Assembly (NCBI GenBank): GCA_023807065.1
Contig: JAJJLU010001061.1
Span: 1 to 10,973 of the forward strand
Source of the DNA: Isotricha intestinalis
Taxonomy: Eukaryota; Ciliophora; Litostomatea; Vestibuliferida; Isotrichidae
DNA: 10,973 nt
Reading direction: 5' to 3'
The notes beneath the pieces were generated by a model. The model was given only the letters and a program-made list of their open reading frames with translations, searched no databases and was not told where the DNA came from. Shown piece after piece: positions 7,639 to 10,973 of this stretch (position 1 is the stretch's first letter; each line of letters opens with the position of its first letter). The position numbers and the translations under genes were made by a program.

Positions 7639-8655
7639 CTAAGCAATATTAACTGGTCTCATATTTCCATTATTATTATTAGAATTATTTCTATTTCTAA
7701 TTATATTATTATTATTTAAAAGAGAAACATCACATATAGGACATTTAAAATATCTACTATTATTTTTATTAGTCACCCAAGAAAAAAAACAATTATAATG
7801 AAAAATATGTTTACATTTTGTTAAAGAAATTTCATTTCCATTATTTATATTTTCTGTACAAATCGAACAATGATTTCCATATATTTCTAAATTTTTATTA
7901 TATATTTGTTTTATATTGATTAATATTTGTATATTCTTTTTTTTATTTTCATTTTTATTTTTAACACAAATTACTATTAAAAATATTATTAAAATTGGAA
8001 GAGGAATTATTAACAAAAAATATATTCTTATTTTTTCTGAATCATAAATTTTAATTTCTAATTTATAAGGTTGAGTATCATATTGTTTTTTTATTTTTAT
8101 ATAAAAAGTTAAATAAATATCTTCAGATAAATTTTCATAATATTTCTTATAATTAAAATTTATGATTTCCATTGTTTTTGAAACTGAATTTGCTTTTAAT
8201 AAAACATCAGGTTTATTATCATCTTCAATTATATTTCCAATAATAAATTTTGAAATTTCTAAATTTGATTTCTTACTTAATTTAATTTTATATTTACAAT
8301 AAATTATTTCATTTTCTAATCCAAATTTTCCATTTATTTCAATTGGAATTATATCATAATTTTTATCTATAATTTTTGGAATTTCTCCACAAAATTTTTT
8401 TGTTTTTTCTTCATTTTGTTCATTATAATTTTTATTAAAATTTAATATCCAAATTTTTTGATTTAATTTATTGTTGTTTGTTTCACATTTATTATTTTTT
8501 TGGTTCCAATAACAATGACAATAATTATCTTTTTCATTACAAGTTTCACAGTAAAATTCAGATTGAATAAAAGAACAATTTAAATATCTATTTTCAATAT
8601 AATTATCACAATTAATTTTATAGAATAAAATAAACAAAAATAAAAAAGACTTCAT
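7639..8655 (-). CDS. Signal peptide - cysteine-rich ectodomain - TM - RING-H2 ubiquitin ligase (copy 1)
   Basis: A 338-residue predicted type I membrane E3 ubiquitin ligase. Residues 1-16 are a hydrophobic signal peptide (MKSFLFLFILFYKINC). The lumenal or extracellular part (about 17-210) begins with a Cys cluster at 27, 36, 39, 46, 48 and 57, with further Cys at 89 and 120, and is otherwise beta-like. A single membrane helix lies at about 211-232. The cytosolic part holds a RING-H2 finger with ligands C263, C266, C281, H283, H286, C289, C305 and C308, complete and correctly spaced, then a short Asn-rich tail. The architecture parallels PA-TM-RING ligases such as RNF13/Goliath, but the ectodomain is not a recognisable PA domain. 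It is followed on its 5' side by a paralogue whose stop is only 42 bases before this ATG. It ends in TAG. Confidence is high for RING and topology; substrate and compartment (endosome or secretory membrane) are inferred. Confidence 0.93.
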   Translation of the reverse strand: MKSFLFLFILFYKINCDNYIENRYLNCSFIQSEFYCETCNEKDNYCHCYWNQKNNKCETNNNKLNQKIWILNFNKNYNEQNEEKTKKFCGEIPKIIDKNYDIIPIEINGKFGLENEIIYCKYKIKLSKKSNLEISKFIIGNIIEDDNKPDVLLKANSVSKTMEIINFNYKKYYENLSEDIYLTFYIKIKKQYDTQPYKLEIKIYDSEKIRIYFLLIIPLPILIIFLIVICVKNKNENKKKNIQILINIKQIYNKNLEIYGNHCSICTENINNGNEISLTKCKHIFHYNCFFSWVTNKNNSRYFKCPICDVSLLNNNNIIRNRNNSNNNNGNMRPVNIA

Positions 8656-8697
8656 TATATAAAAAATTAAAAAAAAATATTAAAAATATAAATAATA

Positions 8698-9759
8698 TTA
8701 TTCATTATTAACAGGATTTAAACTATTTGATGTGTTTTGATTAATGCTATTAATATTATAATTATTGTCATTATTATTATTATTTTCACTATTATTGTAA
8801 TTATTATTATTCTTTCTTTTAGAAAAAAGCGAAATATTACATAAAGGACATTTTGTATTTCTATTATTATTTTTATTATTCACCCAAGAATAAAAACATA
8901 AATAATGAAAAACATGTTTACAATTAGTTAATGAAACTTCAACTCCAATATTAATATTCCCTAAACAAATGGAACAATGATTACCATATTTTTCCAAATT
9001 TTTATCATATATTTGTTTATTATTTAAAAGATTTAATAAATTCTTTCTTTTAATTTTATTAATAAAAAAGACAAAACAAATTATAATAAATATTACAATA
9101 AAAACAATAATTAAAGTTAAAAGAGATATTATTGCTCTTATTTGATCATAACTATAAAAAGTTAAATCAATTTTAAAAGGATTGATATTATATTGATCAT
9201 CTAATTTAACGTAAATTTCATAATAAGTATTAAAATATAATCCTTTATAATATTTGTATTTTGTAAAATTTACTATTTGAATTGGATTTTCTTTTGTATT
9301 TACTTTTAAAAAAATTTCTGGATGATAATTATTAATTGGATAACGAATAAATACAAATTTTGAAATTCTAAAATATGATATTTCAATATCTACTTTTGTT
9401 CTATATTTACAATATATTATTTCATTTTTTTTACCATATTTTCCATTAATTTGATTTGGAATAATAAAAATATTTTCTTTTATATTTTTTGGAATTTCTC
9501 CACAATACTTTTTTGTTTCATTTATATTTTGTTTATCATAATTTTCATTGAAATTTAAAATCCATTTTTTTTCATTTAATTTTATCTCATTTGTTTCACA
9601 TTTATTATTTTTCCAGAAACAATGACAATATGTATCTTTTTCATTACAAAAATCACAATTGTATTCTGAATTAATTGATGAACAATTTAAAAAATCTTTT
9701 ATTTGAGGAAATGATATTATTTTATAAAAGAAAAAAAAAAGATATAAGAAATATTTCAT
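8698..9759 (-). CDS. Signal peptide - cysteine-rich ectodomain - TM - RING-H2 ubiquitin ligase (copy 2)
   Basis: A 353-residue tandem paralogue of the gene at 7639-8655 with the same architecture. It has a signal peptide (1-16, MKYFLYLFFFFYKIIS) and an ectodomain with Cys at 26, 35, 38, 45, 47, 54, 86 and 117, in the same order as the other copy. A membrane helix lies at about 208-234, and a complete RING-H2 has ligands C262, C265, C280, H282, H285, C288, C304 and C307. A longer Asn-rich tail (about 316-353) follows. Strongly shared blocks include FCGEIP/YCGEIP, the NEIIYCKY motif and the juxtamembrane IY-KNLE-YGNHCSIC segment, so the duplication is clear but not recent. The two membrane helices and Asn-rich tails have diverged most. 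The start is the ATG that begins the signal peptide. A pyrimidine-rich TTTTTCCTCATAG splice-acceptor-like sequence lies just upstream. It ends in TAA. Confidence 0.93.
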   Translation of the reverse strand: MKYFLYLFFFFYKIISFPQIKDFLNCSSINSEYNCDFCNEKDTYCHCFWKNNKCETNEIKLNEKKWILNFNENYDKQNINETKKYCGEIPKNIKENIFIIPNQINGKYGKKNEIIYCKYRTKVDIEISYFRISKFVFIRYPINNYHPEIFLKVNTKENPIQIVNFTKYKYYKGLYFNTYYEIYVKLDDQYNINPFKIDLTFYSYDQIRAIISLLTLIIVFIVIFIIICFVFFINKIKRKNLLNLLNNKQIYDKNLEKYGNHCSICLGNINIGVEVSLTNCKHVFHYLCFYSWVNNKNNNRNTKCPLCNISLFSKRKNNNNYNNSENNNNNDNNYNINSINQNTSNSLNPVNNE

Positions 9760-9832
9760 ATTTTTCTATGAGGAAAAATAATAATAATATTTTAATATAT
9801 TATTTTTAATCATTTTTATTTAATAATTTATG

Positions 9833-9937
9833 TTATTTTTGATAATATTTATTTTCAAAATTCAATAATTTTACATAATTTTTGGTTTTATCATAGTCAT
9901 TATCATATATTTTATATTCTAATAAATAATTTTTCAT
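9833..9937 (-). other. Small ORF upstream of RING copy 2, possible 5' exon
   Basis: A 34-residue minus-strand ORF (MKNYLLEYKIYDNDYDKTKN followed by a Lys/Asn/Tyr-rich end) has a protein-like composition. Inside it, GTAAAA at 9869-9874 could serve as a 5' splice site. A pyrimidine-rich TTTTTCCTCATAG ending at 9766 could serve as the 3' site. Removing 9766-9874 (109 bases) would join the first 21 codons in frame to the RING gene, two codons before its ATG. Against this, the extension would bury the signal peptide, so a 5'-UTR intron or chance is as likely. Confidence 0.2.
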
Positions 9938-10075
9938 TTTCAATTTTTATCAAAATTCAATATAAATATAATTACATATATTATTGAAATAATAATAAAA
10001 ATAAATATTTTTAGAAATCAAATATTTATATTAAATAGAAAACTTGACTCCACAATCACAGTGAGTTAATATTGA

Positions 10076-10241
10076 TTAATAATTATTAAAATATATAAAA
10101 ATAGAGAAGATATGATACATTTCTATTGAGAGGAAAGAAATATTTTATTTAATTTTTAAATAAATATTAACCAAATTTACCTTGGTATTGACGGTAACAT
10201 TTTTGAAATAATTCATAGTTAATAAAAAAGTTAAAAGACAT
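10076..10241 (-). other. Candidate tiny gene or remnant with a 58-base intron
   Basis: An ATG at 10239-10241, directly after an in-frame TAA and in an A-rich context, opens a 24-residue minus-strand ORF beginning MSFNFFINYELFQKCYRQYQ. The ORF is notably less AT-rich than its surroundings. It runs into CAAG|GTAAAT, a strong 5' splice site at 10180. The sequence TTTCTTTCCTCTCAATAG ends at 10123, a strong polypyrimidine tract and 3' site. Removing these 58 bases gives a 35-residue product ending at the TAA at 10076-10078. Downstream in the same frame THCDCGVKFSI still looks coding, so this may be a piece of a larger, decayed or multi-exon gene. No family is recognised. Confidence 0.3.
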
Positions 10242-10926
10242 TTATTTGTTATATTTCTTAAAATTAAGAGCAATAGGAATTAACTTCATATATTTTATAA
10301 TAAAGAAAAATACATAAAATAAAATTTGGAAATTATTATTAGAGAAAATAATAAATTGATGGACTTTTTCTCAGATGATATTAAGTTTACAATTTTGGAT
10401 AAGATTTTATTTTTCATTATATAATTTTAATTATAATATTAAAGAAATTTCTAAAATTATATTCAATATTAAAAATTATCAAATTCTCATATATTAAATA
10501 AGATTTGCATAAAACTCTTGAATTATTTAAAAATAAATAATTTTAATTCAATAAACAGTTATTAATGATATAGTTCATTTAAAAACTAATTAAGAGTAAA
10601 CATTAATTATTTTCAATATTTACGATTTTTGAATAATATATATTTTAAGTTAAAATTTAAGATTATAATATTTTTAATTTAATAATAAAATAAGTATAAT
10701 ATTCAGATTTTCATTAAAAAAATTTATCATTTTTTTATATTTTAATTGGAAAAATTAAATAAAATTGGTCTTGAAATAAAAATGATTTACTCTTATCATA
10801 AAATTTATAATACATTAGAATAAAATTTATTTATTTTTCTTTAATATTTATATATATTTTAATAAAATTTAAATATATATATTAATTATTTATATGCTTT
10901 ATTTTCCCATCTTAATTATTATATTT

Positions 10927-10973
10927 GGGGTTGGGGGTTGGGGGATTGGGGATGGGGGATTGGGGATTGGGGA
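10927..10973 (+). repeat. Telomere-like G-rich repeat array at chromosome end
   Basis: Seven runs of G, with lengths 4, 5, 5, 4, 5, 4 and 4, are separated by TT, TT, ATT, AT, ATT and ATT, up to the last base of the window. The sequence jumps from almost pure AT to this array at 10927. The G-strand points to the right end, as at a chromosome 3' terminus. The unit resembles the ciliate TTGGGG repeat but varies in G number and in an extra A. It could form G-quadruplexes. No matching C-rich array is present at base 1, so only one chromosome end is in view. Confidence 0.88.

Larger units (their letters stand above)
9760..10926. other. Subtelomeric region, essentially gene-free
   Basis: The region is 1.17 kb of very AT-rich DNA between the last gene and the telomeric array. 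No long ORF is present on either strand. Two minus-strand small ORFs stand out because they are less AT-rich and sit beside splice-like signals (9833-9937 and 10076-10241, listed separately). No subtelomeric tandem repeat or transposon end is seen. Confidence 0.6.

Noticed and set aside
10320..10425. Plus-strand small ORF containing MDFFSDDIKFTILD
   Set aside because: The run of about 33 open codons is not exceptional in this DNA, with no supporting context or recognisable motif.
1..10973. CRISPR array, tRNA or rRNA genes, transposon ends
   Set aside because: No regularly spaced repeats, cloverleaf-like GC-containing segments, rRNA-like sequence or terminal inverted repeats with a transposase were seen.

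Overview
The window looks like the right-hand end of a very AT-rich eukaryotic chromosome. The last ~47 bases are an array of G4-G5 runs separated by TT, ATT or AT. The G-rich strand runs 5'->3' towards the end, as at a chromosome terminus. All six convincing coding regions are intronless, and among them they end in TAA, TAG and TGA, so the standard nuclear code applies. A TTGGGG-like telomere, the standard code, extreme AT richness, Asn/Lys-rich proteins and a ciliate-style kinase together suggest a ciliate from a lineage that kept the standard code. My best guess is a litostome such as a rumen entodiniomorph. This is an inference; other AT-rich protists are not excluded.

Layout. Bases 1-479 hold a possible decayed coding fragment and an A/T-rich leader. 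A nicotinamidase/isochorismatase-fold protein follows (480-1172, +). Next is 670 bp with only short coding-like scraps and a hairpin, then a CaaX-ended LRAT/NlpC-P60-like thiol hydrolase (1842-2492, +). A broken plus-strand reading frame (about 2611-3065) precedes a 942-residue Ser/Thr kinase with a C-terminal UBA-like helix bundle (3187-6015, +). A 110-residue protein of unknown function with a Cys-rich tail follows (6334-6666, +). Beyond this the gene order flips to the minus strand: a pseudogene of a membrane protein, possibly PEX11-like (about 6949-7471, -), then two tandem paralogues of a secreted-end/TM/RING-H2 ubiquitin ligase (7639-8655 and 8698-9759, -). The last 1.2 kb before the telomere is almost gene-free but holds small ORFs with intron-like signals.

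No operon-like pathway is evident. The genes read as ordinary independent eukaryotic genes: NAD/amide metabolism, lipid or peptide thiol hydrolase, signalling kinase, and membrane ubiquitin ligases. The points most worth a second look are the variable telomere repeat, the nicotinamidase-like protein that keeps its catalytic triad but has lost its metal ligands, the prenylation motif on the thiol hydrolase, the tandem RING pair with only 42 bp between them, and several eroded reading frames between intact genes.
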